Notes under the pieces: generated by a model
The model's database searches: none
Told to the model about the DNA's origin: nothing
Seen by the model: only the letters and a program-made list of their open reading frames with translations
Made by a program: the position numbers and the translations under genes
In this document: one piece after another, positions 1 through 8,481 of the stretch
How the letters are laid out: every line of letters starts with the position of its first letter
Numbering within the stretch: position 1 is the stretch's first letter
Source of the DNA: an uncultured Odoribacter sp.
Lineage (GTDB): Bacteria > Bacteroidota > Bacteroidia > Bacteroidales > Marinifilaceae
Reading direction: 5' to 3'
Assembly: GCA_910578105.1 (NCBI GenBank)
Contig: CAJTPD010000004.1
Location: 144,933 to 208,932 of the forward strand
DNA: 64,000 nucleotides

Positions 1-1
1 A

Positions 2-664
2 TCTTCTTTGGGCAAAACGGTTTCTTTTAAAAATGGAGCTTATCTGATTATCGAACATACGGAGGCTTTTCATGTTATTGATGTCAATAGCGGAAACCGT
101 ACAAAATTGGGCGATGATCAGGAAACGAATGCTTTGGAGGTAAATCTGGCTGCAGCAGAGGAGGTGGCCAGGCAATTACAATTGCGTGATATGGGGGGAA
201 TCATTGTCATAGATTTTATTGATATGCAAAAGGCGGAGAATCGCCAGAAGCTATTTGATAAAATGAAAGAATGCATGGAAATTGACCGTGCGAAACATAC
301 TATTTTGCCGTTGAGCAAATTCGGACTGATGCAAATTACCCGTCAACGGGTTCGTCCTGAGATGACGGTAGATACTACTGAATTATGTCCTGTTTGTCAT
401 GGCACTGGAAAAGCGGAAGCGGCAATCCTGGTTATTGACAAGATTGAGGATACTTTAGAATATCAGGTTTGCGAAAAGAAAAATAAAAATATTATTCTGA
501 AAGTGCATCCTTTTGTAGGGGCTTATCTGAAGAAAGGTCTCTGGTCGTACAGAAGAAAGTGGGCATTTCGTTATCGGATGTCCCTGAAAATAATAGATGT
601 CCCGTCGTATTATATTTATGAATATCATTTTTATAATAAATATAACAGGGAATTAGAAAAATAA
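2..664 (+). CDS. rng: Ribonuclease G/E family protein (Rng), 3' part only
   Basis: The reading frame is already open at the left edge, so the N-terminal S1/RNase H-like part lies outside the window; a methionine start inside would be artificial. The visible part carries the family's conserved core (SLGKTVSFKNGAYLIIEHTE, then VIDVNSGN), where the aspartate of DVNSG is a catalytic metal ligand. It is followed by the RDMGGIIVIDFIDM stretch and the Zn-link cysteines CPVC (bases 386-397) that hold RNase E/G dimers together. The family cleaves single-stranded RNA endonucleolytically during rRNA maturation and mRNA decay. The tail after the zinc link is short, as in RNase G, without the long scaffold of RNase E. 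The 3' end is followed by a strong terminator. Confidence 0.93.
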   Translation, partial: SSLGKTVSFKNGAYLIIEHTEAFHVIDVNSGNRTKLGDDQETNALEVNLAAAEEVARQLQLRDMGGIIVIDFIDMQKAENRQKLFDKMKECMEIDRAKHTILPLSKFGLMQITRQRVRPEMTVDTTELCPVCHGTGKAEAAILVIDKIEDTLEYQVCEKKNKNIILKVHPFVGAYLKKGLWSYRRKWAFRYRMSLKIIDVPSYYIYEYHFYNKYNRELEK

Positions 665-679
665 AGTACCGGAGCGGGA

Positions 680-732
680 AATACTCGTTCTGCAAAACCG
701 GCATACAGGTTTTGCAGAACGAGTATTTTTTT
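680..732 (+). terminator. Rho-independent terminator after rng
   Basis: A perfect 20-bp inverted repeat (680-699 and 708-727) with an 8-base loop runs directly into a run of T. This is a canonical intrinsic terminator for the RNase G gene. Confidence 0.9.
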
Positions 733-836
733 GAGAAGTATGGGTACTTTTGTGGCTTTGGGCAGAATCTTCTTAAAGAAAATTGAAAAACGTTTGCATA
801 GCCATTAATTATATGTTAAACTTGGAAGCGAGGTTA

Positions 837-864
837 TTGTAGAAGTAAATTAATAATATTTTTG
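837..864 (+). promoter_or_regulatory. Putative dsbD promoter
   Basis: TATTTTTG at 857-864 fits the Bacteroidota -7 element TAnnTTTG. A TTG at 837-839 lies 17 bp upstream as a weak -33 element. The predicted start leaves a leader of about 65 bases before the ATG at 938. The spacer is slightly short, so this is tentative. Confidence 0.4.
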
Positions 865-937
865 TATAGAAATTTTACATCCGATACGTGTAGAAGCTGA
901 GGAAAATCGTTTTAATAATAATTTACTTGAAAACTTT

Positions 938-2956
938 ATGAAAAAAAGGTTATTTGCTTTTTTGTTGATGTTCATTGCCGGGAGCTTTTCAGTATTTGCT
1001 CAGGTAGAGAATCCGACGAGATGGTCTTACTCCCAAAAGAGTCTGGGGAATAATGAATATGAGCTGATTTTTAAAGCTGCAATAGAACCCGGCTGGCATG
1101 TTTATTCTATGTATACACCGGCTGGTGGTCCGATGGCTACTGTCCTGAATTTGCAGGAAACGGGAAAAGGGATTGAATTGGTTGGCAAAGCTGTTGAGAA
1201 TGAACCAAAGAAAGAACAGGATGCTATATTTGGTGTGGAAGTTTGGTCGTTTGAAAATGAATATACAATCACTCAGAAGATAAAAGTAATCAATTCGTCA
1301 GTTGCTTCAGTTCAGGGAACTTTGGAATATCAGGTTTGCCGGGAGGGGCAATGCGTGATGTTTGACGAGGAGTTTAATATCAAAATTGGCGAACCGGCTG
1401 TTGCAAAAGAAAATATGCAGCCTGTAGCGGAAGAAAAGGATGCTCAGAAAGATGAATCGTTGTGGGCGTTCTTCTGGATGGCTTTTATTGCCGGTTTAGC
1501 TGCTGTTATTATGCCTTGTGTATTCCCGATGATTCCTATGACCGTGTCGTTTTTTATGCATGGGGACGCAAGTAAAGCCAAGGCTAAGGCCAAAGCAATA
1601 TTCTTTTCTTTGTCTATCATTGCTATTTATACGGCATTGGGATTGATTATTTCTATGCTGTTGGGACCGGACTTTATTAACTGGTTGAGTACTAATTGGG
1701 TGCCTAATCTGTTCTTCTTTGTTATTTTTATGATTTTTGCGGCGTCTTTCTTTGGTGCTTTCGAAATCGTGTTGCCTTCCTGGATTGTAAATAAATCGGA
1801 TGCACAGGCGGACAAAGGAGGCTATGTAGGGGCTTTCTTTATGGCCTTTACATTGGTTTTGGTTTCTTTTTCTTGTACCGCTCCGATTGTAGGAACTGTA
1901 TTGGTGGAAGCGGCACGCGGTTCTGTTTTACGTCCGATTATCGGTATGTTGGGTTTCTCTATTGCAGTTGCCCTGCCGTTTGGTTTCTTTGCGTTTTTCC
2001 CTTCTAAGCTGAGTAATTTGCCTAAATCAGGTGGTTGGTTGAATTCCGTTAAAGTTGTATTGGGATTTATAGAAGTGGCACTTGGTTTCAAATTTTTGAT
2101 GGTAGCCGATCAGACTTATCATTGGGGATTGCTTGACCGTGAAATATATATAGCTATTTGGGTGACTATTTTTACTCTGCAAGGTCTTTATCTGATGGGT
2201 AAGCTCAAATTTGCACATGATAGTGATTTGCCTTACATTGGGGTGCCTCGATTGGCTTTCATCATAGCAACTTTCACCTTTGTTGTGTATTTAATTCCGG
2301 GTATGTTTGGTGCTCCGTTGAAAGCATTGGCAGGGTATTTTCCACCACAGGAAACTATTGATTTTGATATAAATCGTATTGTGCGGGATAATGTAAAACA
2401 AATTTCTGTAAGCGGGGGAGCTGTTGCTTCCGGTAGAGTCCGGTCTGAAGCGTGCGAATCTCCGAAATATGCTGATTTCTTGCATTTGGCACATGGGTTG
2501 GACGGATATTTTGATTACGAGCAGGCATTGAAATGTGCTCAGGCTCAGAATAAACCTTTGTTCATTGATTTCACTGGACACGGATGTGTAAACTGCCGTG
2601 AAATGGAACAGACAGTGTGGGCAGATCCCCGTGTATTGGATATGTTGAGGAATGACTATGTAGTTGTTGCTTTGTATGTTGATGACAAAACGACCTTGCC
2701 TGAAAATGAGTGGTATGTGTCTGAGTATGACGGTAAGAAGAAAAAAACTTTGGGAAAGAAAAATGCTGATTTCCAGATTAAAAAATTTGATTCCAATGCG
2801 CAGCCGAATTATATTCTGTTGGATAGCCGCGGCGGAAATGATACGGATCTGAAACAACATGTGTTGGCTCCTGCCCGGGGACATAATCTCGATAAGGATG
2901 CATTTGTAAATTTCCTGAAGCAGGGATTGGAAGAGTATAAGAAAAGGGGAAATTAA
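938..2956 (+). CDS. dsbD: DsbD-family thiol:disulfide interchange protein
   Basis: A 672-residue three-part protein that moves reducing power from cytoplasmic thioredoxin across the inner membrane to periplasmic thiols. A signal peptide (residues 1-22, ending FAQ) leads to an N-terminal DsbD-alpha-like domain with a cysteine pair at C134/C139. A block of about eight hydrophobic segments (roughly 175-480) contains the membrane cysteines C194 (MPCVFP) and C313 (SCTAP). The C-terminal thioredoxin domain has the motif CVNC (C550/C553). All six redox cysteines of the family are therefore present. It is monocistronic, between its own promoter and a strong terminator. A supply of periplasmic reductant would suit the secreted thioredoxin at 11504-12781, but that link is inference. 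Confidence 0.92.
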   Translation: MKKRLFAFLLMFIAGSFSVFAQVENPTRWSYSQKSLGNNEYELIFKAAIEPGWHVYSMYTPAGGPMATVLNLQETGKGIELVGKAVENEPKKEQDAIFGVEVWSFENEYTITQKIKVINSSVASVQGTLEYQVCREGQCVMFDEEFNIKIGEPAVAKENMQPVAEEKDAQKDESLWAFFWMAFIAGLAAVIMPCVFPMIPMTVSFFMHGDASKAKAKAKAIFFSLSIIAIYTALGLIISMLLGPDFINWLSTNWVPNLFFFVIFMIFAASFFGAFEIVLPSWIVNKSDAQADKGGYVGAFFMAFTLVLVSFSCTAPIVGTVLVEAARGSVLRPIIGMLGFSIAVALPFGFFAFFPSKLSNLPKSGGWLNSVKVVLGFIEVALGFKFLMVADQTYHWGLLDREIYIAIWVTIFTLQGLYLMGKLKFAHDSDLPYIGVPRLAFIIATFTFVVYLIPGMFGAPLKALAGYFPPQETIDFDINRIVRDNVKQISVSGGAVASGRVRSEACESPKYADFLHLAHGLDGYFDYEQALKCAQAQNKPLFIDFTGHGCVNCREMEQTVWADPRVLDMLRNDYVVVALYVDDKTTLPENEWYVSEYDGKKKKTLGKKNADFQIKKFDSNAQPNYILLDSRGGNDTDLKQHVLAPARGHNLDKDAFVNFLKQGLEEYKKRGN

Positions 2957-2965
2957 TTTGAAATT

Positions 2966-3030
2966 ACACAAGGGGACGGGGCTTTTGTATCACTAATGAT
3001 ACAAAGGCCCCGTCCCCTTGTGTTGTTTTG
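2966..3030 (+). terminator. Strong hairpin terminator after dsbD
   Basis: A 27-base inverted repeat (2966-2992 and 2997-3023) with one A/G discordance that can pair as G-U, a very short loop, and a T-rich tail (TGTTGTTTTG). Its right arm overlaps the likely -33 element of the next promoter. Confidence 0.85.
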
Positions 3031-3048
3031 AGCAAAATATTATATTTG
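3018..3048 (+). promoter_or_regulatory. Putative promoter of the ECF sigma/SusCD operon
   Basis: TATATTTG at 3041-3048 is a full match to TAnnTTTG. TTG at 3018-3020 lies 20 bp upstream, inside the right arm of the dsbD terminator. The ATG of the sigma gene follows 27 bases after the -7 element. It looks like a housekeeping promoter that would give basal expression of the sigma/anti-sigma pair. Confidence 0.5.
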
Positions 3049-3075
3049 CCTTGTAAACAATAAAAGACAGAAAGT

Positions 3076-3636
3076 ATGCCTGCTCCGTTGTCCTCGCCTT
3101 TGCACGATATTTTGCGTTATGATGATATGGCGGTGAAGTTTCTGTTTGAGCATTACTATGTGTCGTTGGTTCTCTTTGCCAAAAATTATTTGCCGGATAT
3201 TGAAGATTGCAAAGACGTAGTGCAGGGAATATTTCTTCATATGGTTGAAAACCGGGAGAAATTTACTTCCATAGACAATCTGAAAGCTTATCTTTATCAG
3301 ACTACCCAAAACCGTTGTCTGAAACAATTGCGTCATGAGGGGGTGAAACAGCGGTATATTTTCGAATCACAGGCCGTTGAAGAGGAAGCTTTTTATTTAG
3401 ACCATATACTGGAGGAAGAGGTATATGTGCTGCTTATGCGGGCTATTGATTCTTTGCCGTTACAATGCCGGAAGGTTTTCCGGTTGGTGCTTGAAAATAA
3501 AAGCAATCAGGAAATAGCCGAAATTCTTTCTATTAATATTGAAACTGTCAAATCTTACAAAAAACGGGGAAAAGCTTTATTGTACAAGCGATTGAAAGGT
3601 ATTGTCCCTTTAGTTTTACTGACTTCCTGGTTGTAA
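3076..3636 (+). CDS. RNA polymerase ECF sigma-70 factor (Bacteroidota type)
   Basis: A 186-residue protein of normal ECF length. It has a sigma-2 region with the DCKDVVQGIFLHM helix that binds core polymerase and melts the -10 region. A linker follows, then a sigma-4 helix-turn-helix near the C terminus (LPLQCRKVF, then NQEIAEILSINIETVKSYKKR). It would direct polymerase to promoters of the downstream SusC/SusD operon when released by the FecR protein encoded next. The tail is short and hydrophobic (VPLVLLTSWL), as in many sigma factors paired with FecR. The order sigma, FecR, SusC with STN domain is the standard trans-envelope signalling cassette. Confidence 0.93.
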   Translation: MPAPLSSPLHDILRYDDMAVKFLFEHYYVSLVLFAKNYLPDIEDCKDVVQGIFLHMVENREKFTSIDNLKAYLYQTTQNRCLKQLRHEGVKQRYIFESQAVEEEAFYLDHILEEEVYVLLMRAIDSLPLQCRKVFRLVLENKSNQEIAEILSINIETVKSYKKRGKALLYKRLKGIVPLVLLTSWL

Positions 3637-3708
3637 TTTTGATTATTTTTCGTATTTGTATACCCTCTTTTTGTTTCCTTAAGGGTCATTATAATGATTT
3701 GATATATT

Positions 3709-4890
3709 ATGGAAACAAAAGAAAGCAGGATATTCCGTCTGGCGGAAATTATTACACGTTCCTTGCGTGAGGAACTACCTGCACCTGAACGTGCGATGTT
3801 AGAGGAGTGGCTGGCTCAGGACGAGCGTCACCAAACTTTGTATGACTCTTTCGGACAAGATGAGGTATTGGCGGAACAGGTGCGGTTGCATCGGAGCATA
3901 GACTGGCAGGGTGACTGTCGGAGGTTTATGTTAAAACAGAAGCCTTTACAGCATCGTCACAGGGTGTTTTATTATTGTCTGCGTTATGCGGCCTTATTTA
4001 TCTTGTTACTTTCCGGATTGGCTGTGTGGTTGGTGAAGTCACACCGGATAGATTCACCATTACCTGCCGGAGAATTGGCCGACTACCATAATAAAGCTTG
4101 TCTTACCCTGGCAGGAGGGGAACAGATTATTTTATCGGCAAACGATACAGTAATCGCTCCTGTGCTTTCCCAAAGGGGAGCGCATATTGAAATCCGGGAG
4201 AATCAAATTACCTATTCTACGACAGTAGCTGTTAACGACGATATACCCTGCAATACCCTTACTATACCGCGTGGTGGGGAGTATCTGCTGACTCTTTCTG
4301 ACGGTACGCGGGTATGGCTCAATGCTGAATCGCAACTACGCTATCCGGTGAAATTTACCGGTAAACAACGTACAGTCTACCTTGTGGGTGAAGCTTACTT
4401 TAACGTACAAGCAGATACTTCATGTCCTTTCACTGTCATTTCGGGTCCTGCAGAAATCACGGTATTGGGGACAAGTTTTAATCTGCGGGCTTATCCAGAA
4501 GAAGATATCCTCACGACGCTGGTCTCCGGAGCTGTGCAGATGGCTGAGAAAGTCGGCGGGCAATGCGTGCGTCTGGCTCCCGGCGAACAGGGATGTTTGG
4601 AAAAGACCAACGGGTACATGACCAAACAGAAGGTTGACACTTATCTGTGTACGGCCTGGAAGGACGGAAGGCTTGTTTTCCGTGATATGCGGCTGGAAGA
4701 GCTGTTTACTATTCTTGTCCGCTGGTACGACCTGGAAGTGTTCTATCTCAATCCGGAAGCAAAAGACATCCGGTTTACGGGAGATATGGATAAAACCGAG
4801 TGTTTTGAGAACATCCTCCGCATCATTGAGCAAAACCGGCGTGTGCATTTCCATGTCAAAGGTCGTGCAGTCTCCGTGTCATTGCGATAA
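3709..4890 (+). CDS. FecR-family anti-sigma factor
   Basis: A single-pass inner-membrane regulator of 393 residues. The cytoplasmic N-terminal region (1-85) would hold the ECF sigma factor. One transmembrane helix lies at about 89-109. The periplasmic FecR domain (about 185-285) begins TIPRGGEYLLTLSDGTRVWL and contains the typical GEAYFNV and VLGTSFNLRAY segments. A DUF4974 domain follows at about 320-393. In this family the periplasmic part senses the STN domain of the partner SusC when substrate docks, and the sigma factor is then released. The gene starts 72 bp after the sigma gene and ends 36 bp before susC. Confidence 0.93.
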   Translation: METKESRIFRLAEIITRSLREELPAPERAMLEEWLAQDERHQTLYDSFGQDEVLAEQVRLHRSIDWQGDCRRFMLKQKPLQHRHRVFYYCLRYAALFILLLSGLAVWLVKSHRIDSPLPAGELADYHNKACLTLAGGEQIILSANDTVIAPVLSQRGAHIEIRENQITYSTTVAVNDDIPCNTLTIPRGGEYLLTLSDGTRVWLNAESQLRYPVKFTGKQRTVYLVGEAYFNVQADTSCPFTVISGPAEITVLGTSFNLRAYPEEDILTTLVSGAVQMAEKVGGQCVRLAPGEQGCLEKTNGYMTKQKVDTYLCTAWKDGRLVFRDMRLEELFTILVRWYDLEVFYLNPEAKDIRFTGDMDKTECFENILRIIEQNRRVHFHVKGRAVSVSLR

Positions 4891-4926
4891 AATCATTACC
4901 TAACATAAAAGTCTAAATCAAATTTA

Positions 4927-7900
4927 ATGAAAACCAGAGCTGAAAACAGTCATCGTTATGGTGGACGATGGCGCAAAACACAAAAAATCATGAAACTTTG
5001 CATGTTGCTCCTGTGTGCTACATTCTTGCAAGTATCGGCCAGGACATACTCACAAGAGGCCAGATTAGATCTGAAAGTGAACAATGCTTCGTTGGAGCAG
5101 GTGATGAATAACATCCGCCGGCAATCGGAATTTAGTTTCTTTTTCGATGATGCTGCCGTGAAAAATATTTCCAACATCACGTTGGATGTCCGGAATGTAT
5201 GCATCGAAGAAGTACTCACCAGTTGTCTGAAAGGGACGGGATTTTCTTTCCGTATTCTGGACAAGACCATCATTCTGTTCCGGGAACAACCGCAAACCGT
5301 AGAGCAAAATAAGTTTTATAAGGTACAGGGCAAGGTGGTGGATGAAAAAAATATGCCGTTGCCGGGCGTTACCGTTTTGTTAGAAGGTACGCAGATGGGG
5401 GTTTCTACAAATGTAGATGGAAATTTCATCTTCTCTGTACCGCAAGAAAAGGGAAAATTAGTCTTTTCGTTTGTGGGTTACAGAACAATGACGGTTGGTT
5501 ATGCCGGTGAAAATCCCGTCCATATAAAGATGGAACCGGAATCTGCCAGTCTGGAAGAAGTACAGGTAGTAGCCTATGGTGCGCAAAAAAAACGTACTGT
5601 TGTCAGTGCTATCTCTTCCGTAAAAGCCGAAGACCTCAAGGAATTGCCTACTCACAGTCTTGAAAATCTTTTACAGGGACACATGGCGGGAGTAGAAATC
5701 AGTAACATTTCCGGTTCTCCGGGAGGAGGAGGTTCGCTGGTGGCTATCCGGGGCTATAACTCTTTGTTTGTGGAAGGAGAAGGTGCTGACCGCAACTATG
5801 GGACCCCGCTTTATGTCATTGACGGTGTACCTATGCAGTCGTTTACCTCGCCGGTAACGGGTTCGAATACTTTGTCAGATTTAGACCCTTCGATGATAGA
5901 ATCCATTGAAGTACTGAAAGATGCTGCTTCGGCTGCCATTTACGGTTCGCGGGCGGGAAACGGTGTTATCCTTATTACAACGAAGAAAGGACAGGCTGGA
6001 AAGGCTCGTTTTTCCGCCAATTTTTCCTATTCAGCTTCCTGGTTGCCTGAAGCTCCCGATCAATGGGGCGGTAATTACGAACGCAGGTATCATCTGGATG
6101 CGCTATACAATACGCTTGCACCTTATAAGACAGCAGACGGTACATGGAAATTGCCGGAATCTTATGAAGAGGTATATGAGAACCGGCAGGACAAAGGCCC
6201 CATGTACAACTGGTTTTGGGGTACTACCCGTCCGCAGAATGCTATCGCTTTGCAGGATAGTCTGAACCGATTTTATAACAATTCCACCCATTGGTGGCGG
6301 CAAAATTATCAGGTTGCCAAAGTGTTGAATGCCAACCTTCAGGCTTCTGGCGGAAATGAGAATGTACGCTATATGATTGGTGCCGGATATTATGACGAGG
6401 AGGGGATAGCCATCAATACAGGTTTCACCCGTTTCAATGTATTGACGAACCTGACAGCGATGCCTGCTAAAAAATTGCGGATGGACAGCCAGTTGTCCCT
6501 GACCTACAGCGACCGGAGCCGCGGTAGCAATGCAGGCAGTAATGCCAGTAAAATGGAAGGCATCACTTCTGACCCGACAGACACGCCGACCCTGTTACCC
6601 GGAGACGGCGAAGTGGGGCGGATGATGCTTCAGCAATTGAATGAGACCTCAGAAAAAAACCAAAGCTATTCGGGTCGGTTCAATTTAGTGCTGGATTACG
6701 AAATCATACGTAACCTGCATTTGAAATTATCAGCAGGCGTGGACTTCAACCAACAAAATCAGAACGTCTTCAAACCCAAGGCATTGGATCCAACTTATCA
6801 TTTTTCAACTTCGGAAGGAACTATCGCACGGGATATTTCGTTGATAAATGAAAACTTGTTGAGTTATAATTTTTCCATTAAAAACCGGCATAATTTCGAC
6901 GTCCTATTGGGACTTGCTTTTCAGAAAGACCAGAGTTTCACCAACAAAGGTTCAGGTATCAATGGGCCGAACGACCACGTTCATTATGTCGGTGAACAGG
7001 GCTGGGGTGGCGATAACGGTTTGAATAATGTGGGTGACGGCACTACGGACCTGTTTATGTCTGCCTTTACCTATTTGTCTAATTTTGATGAAGAACGCCT
7101 CAACAGTTATTTTGGCCGTGTGACTTACAATTTCCAGGAAAAATATATGCTGGAAGCTACATTGCGGCGTGATGGTTCGTCCGTGTTCGGTGAAAATGTA
7201 CGTTGGGCTACTTTTCCCTCTGTTGCTTTGGGGTGGGCATTTTCGGAAGAGCCGTTTATGAAACGGTTCTATTGGCTGAGTTTTGCTAAAATCCGCGGTA
7301 GCTGGGGTATTTCGGGCCAGAAATTCCACCAACCCTATTTGGCTCACGGATTGCTGTCGCCCGATCACTATACGTTTCACGGCAATGCAGGCATGCTGCC
7401 GAATACGAATGCCGGTGTTATCAACAAAAATCTGAGTTGGGAAGAAACCAACCAGTATGACGTAGGGTTGGATGTCAGTCTGCTGGATTACCGCTTTAAA
7501 GTCAATGTGGACTATTATTACCGTTATACTCAGGGGCAATTAAACCGCATTACATTGCCGGGAAACACACAATATCTTAATTTCCAGTGGCAAAACGGAA
7601 TGGCCATTTCCAATCAGGGAATCGAGTTAGAACTGACAGCCGATATTTTTCGCGAAACGGCAGTACAGTGGCGAATGAAATTCAATCTTTCACGTAACTG
7701 GAACCGTTTTGAAAAGAGTGCGGATGGTTTTGACTTCAACAGCCAGATTATCGGTCGTCCGCTCCATCAGTTGATGGTGTTTAAAACGGACGGTTTCTAC
7801 AACAGCCTGGATGAAGTACCCAAATATTACACGGCGAATAAAGAAATCCAACTGATATACGACAATGACATGAAAGCGGTTTATTTGCCGGGAGCGCGTA

Positions 7901-8472
7901 AACTTGCAGACCTTAACGGTGACGGACGCATTAGTGCTGCCGACAAATATGCAGCAGCCAGTCCGCTACCGAAAGCCCACGGAGGGTTTATCAATGAAAT
8001 CCGCTGGAAGAATCTGGACCTGAATATCTTTTTTAATTACTCTATTGGTCGTCATGCGTTGAAAATTTATGATGATTTCAGTCTTAAACCGGATGCCTCT
8101 TCCGGTCCCCTTTTTGCCGACGTAACCAAACTGAATGCCTGGAGCAGTGCGGAAAGCCAGCAGGTTGCCTACCCGAAACCCCAGGATTACGGGTTGTATT
8201 ATCAATATTCCGGTTTGTTTGATTGCGATATCGAAAAGGTACATTTCCTGCGTCTGAAACAATTGACGTTGGGATATAACTTAGAAGAAAAGATTGTCAG
8301 GAAAATCGGTATCAGCAGTGCTCGTTTCTTCGTGACAGCCGAGAACCTTTTCCTGCTTACTAATTATTCCGGCATTGACCCGGAATTGATAGACCCGACC
8401 AACGGAATGGATAATCTTACTTCTTATCCGTTGCCCCGCAAGTTTACCGTAGGATTGACCGTTAACTTTTAA
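4927..8472 (+). CDS. SusC/RagA-family TonB-linked outer-membrane transporter with STN domain
   Basis: 1181 residues. An unusually long N terminus precedes the hydrophobic signal segment (about 22-38) and TYSQ cleavage region. An STN (secretin/TonB N-terminal) signalling domain follows at about 44-120, then a carboxypeptidase-D-like regulatory domain (about 130-210, GKVVDEKNMPLPGVTV). The TonB plug carries the SusC signature (LYVIDGVP, IESIEVLKDAASAAIYGSRA). A long 22-strand-type barrel ends in LTVNF with the terminal aromatic. It imports substrate across the outer membrane using TonB energy, with the SusD protein as lid. The STN domain marks it as a transducer that touches the FecR protein upstream. 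The substrate is unknown; the neighbours suggest peptides or a protein rather than glycans. Confidence 0.95.
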   Translation: MKTRAENSHRYGGRWRKTQKIMKLCMLLLCATFLQVSARTYSQEARLDLKVNNASLEQVMNNIRRQSEFSFFFDDAAVKNISNITLDVRNVCIEEVLTSCLKGTGFSFRILDKTIILFREQPQTVEQNKFYKVQGKVVDEKNMPLPGVTVLLEGTQMGVSTNVDGNFIFSVPQEKGKLVFSFVGYRTMTVGYAGENPVHIKMEPESASLEEVQVVAYGAQKKRTVVSAISSVKAEDLKELPTHSLENLLQGHMAGVEISNISGSPGGGGSLVAIRGYNSLFVEGEGADRNYGTPLYVIDGVPMQSFTSPVTGSNTLSDLDPSMIESIEVLKDAASAAIYGSRAGNGVILITTKKGQAGKARFSANFSYSASWLPEAPDQWGGNYERRYHLDALYNTLAPYKTADGTWKLPESYEEVYENRQDKGPMYNWFWGTTRPQNAIALQDSLNRFYNNSTHWWRQNYQVAKVLNANLQASGGNENVRYMIGAGYYDEEGIAINTGFTRFNVLTNLTAMPAKKLRMDSQLSLTYSDRSRGSNAGSNASKMEGITSDPTDTPTLLPGDGEVGRMMLQQLNETSEKNQSYSGRFNLVLDYEIIRNLHLKLSAGVDFNQQNQNVFKPKALDPTYHFSTSEGTIARDISLINENLLSYNFSIKNRHNFDVLLGLAFQKDQSFTNKGSGINGPNDHVHYVGEQGWGGDNGLNNVGDGTTDLFMSAFTYLSNFDEERLNSYFGRVTYNFQEKYMLEATLRRDGSSVFGENVRWATFPSVALGWAFSEEPFMKRFYWLSFAKIRGSWGISGQKFHQPYLAHGLLSPDHYTFHGNAGMLPNTNAGVINKNLSWEETNQYDVGLDVSLLDYRFKVNVDYYYRYTQGQLNRITLPGNTQYLNFQWQNGMAISNQGIELELTADIFRETAVQWRMKFNLSRNWNRFEKSADGFDFNSQIIGRPLHQLMVFKTDGFYNSLDEVPKYYTANKEIQLIYDNDMKAVYLPGARKLADLNGDGRISAADKYAAASPLPKAHGGFINEIRWKNLDLNIFFNYSIGRHALKIYDDFSLKPDASSGPLFADVTKLNAWSSAESQQVAYPKPQDYGLYYQYSGLFDCDIEKVHFLRLKQLTLGYNLEEKIVRKIGISSARFFVTAENLFLLTNYSGIDPELIDPTNGMDNLTSYPLPRKFTVGLTVNF

Positions 8473-8481
8473 TATGCCGAC

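Noticed and set aside
2291-2971. 226-codon open frame opposite dsbD
   Set aside because: It is fully antisense to the well-supported thioredoxin domain of dsbD, and its product has no domain sense; such frames are common opposite conserved genes.
6952-7539. 195-codon open frame opposite susC
   Set aside because: Antisense to the SusC barrel; no independent support.
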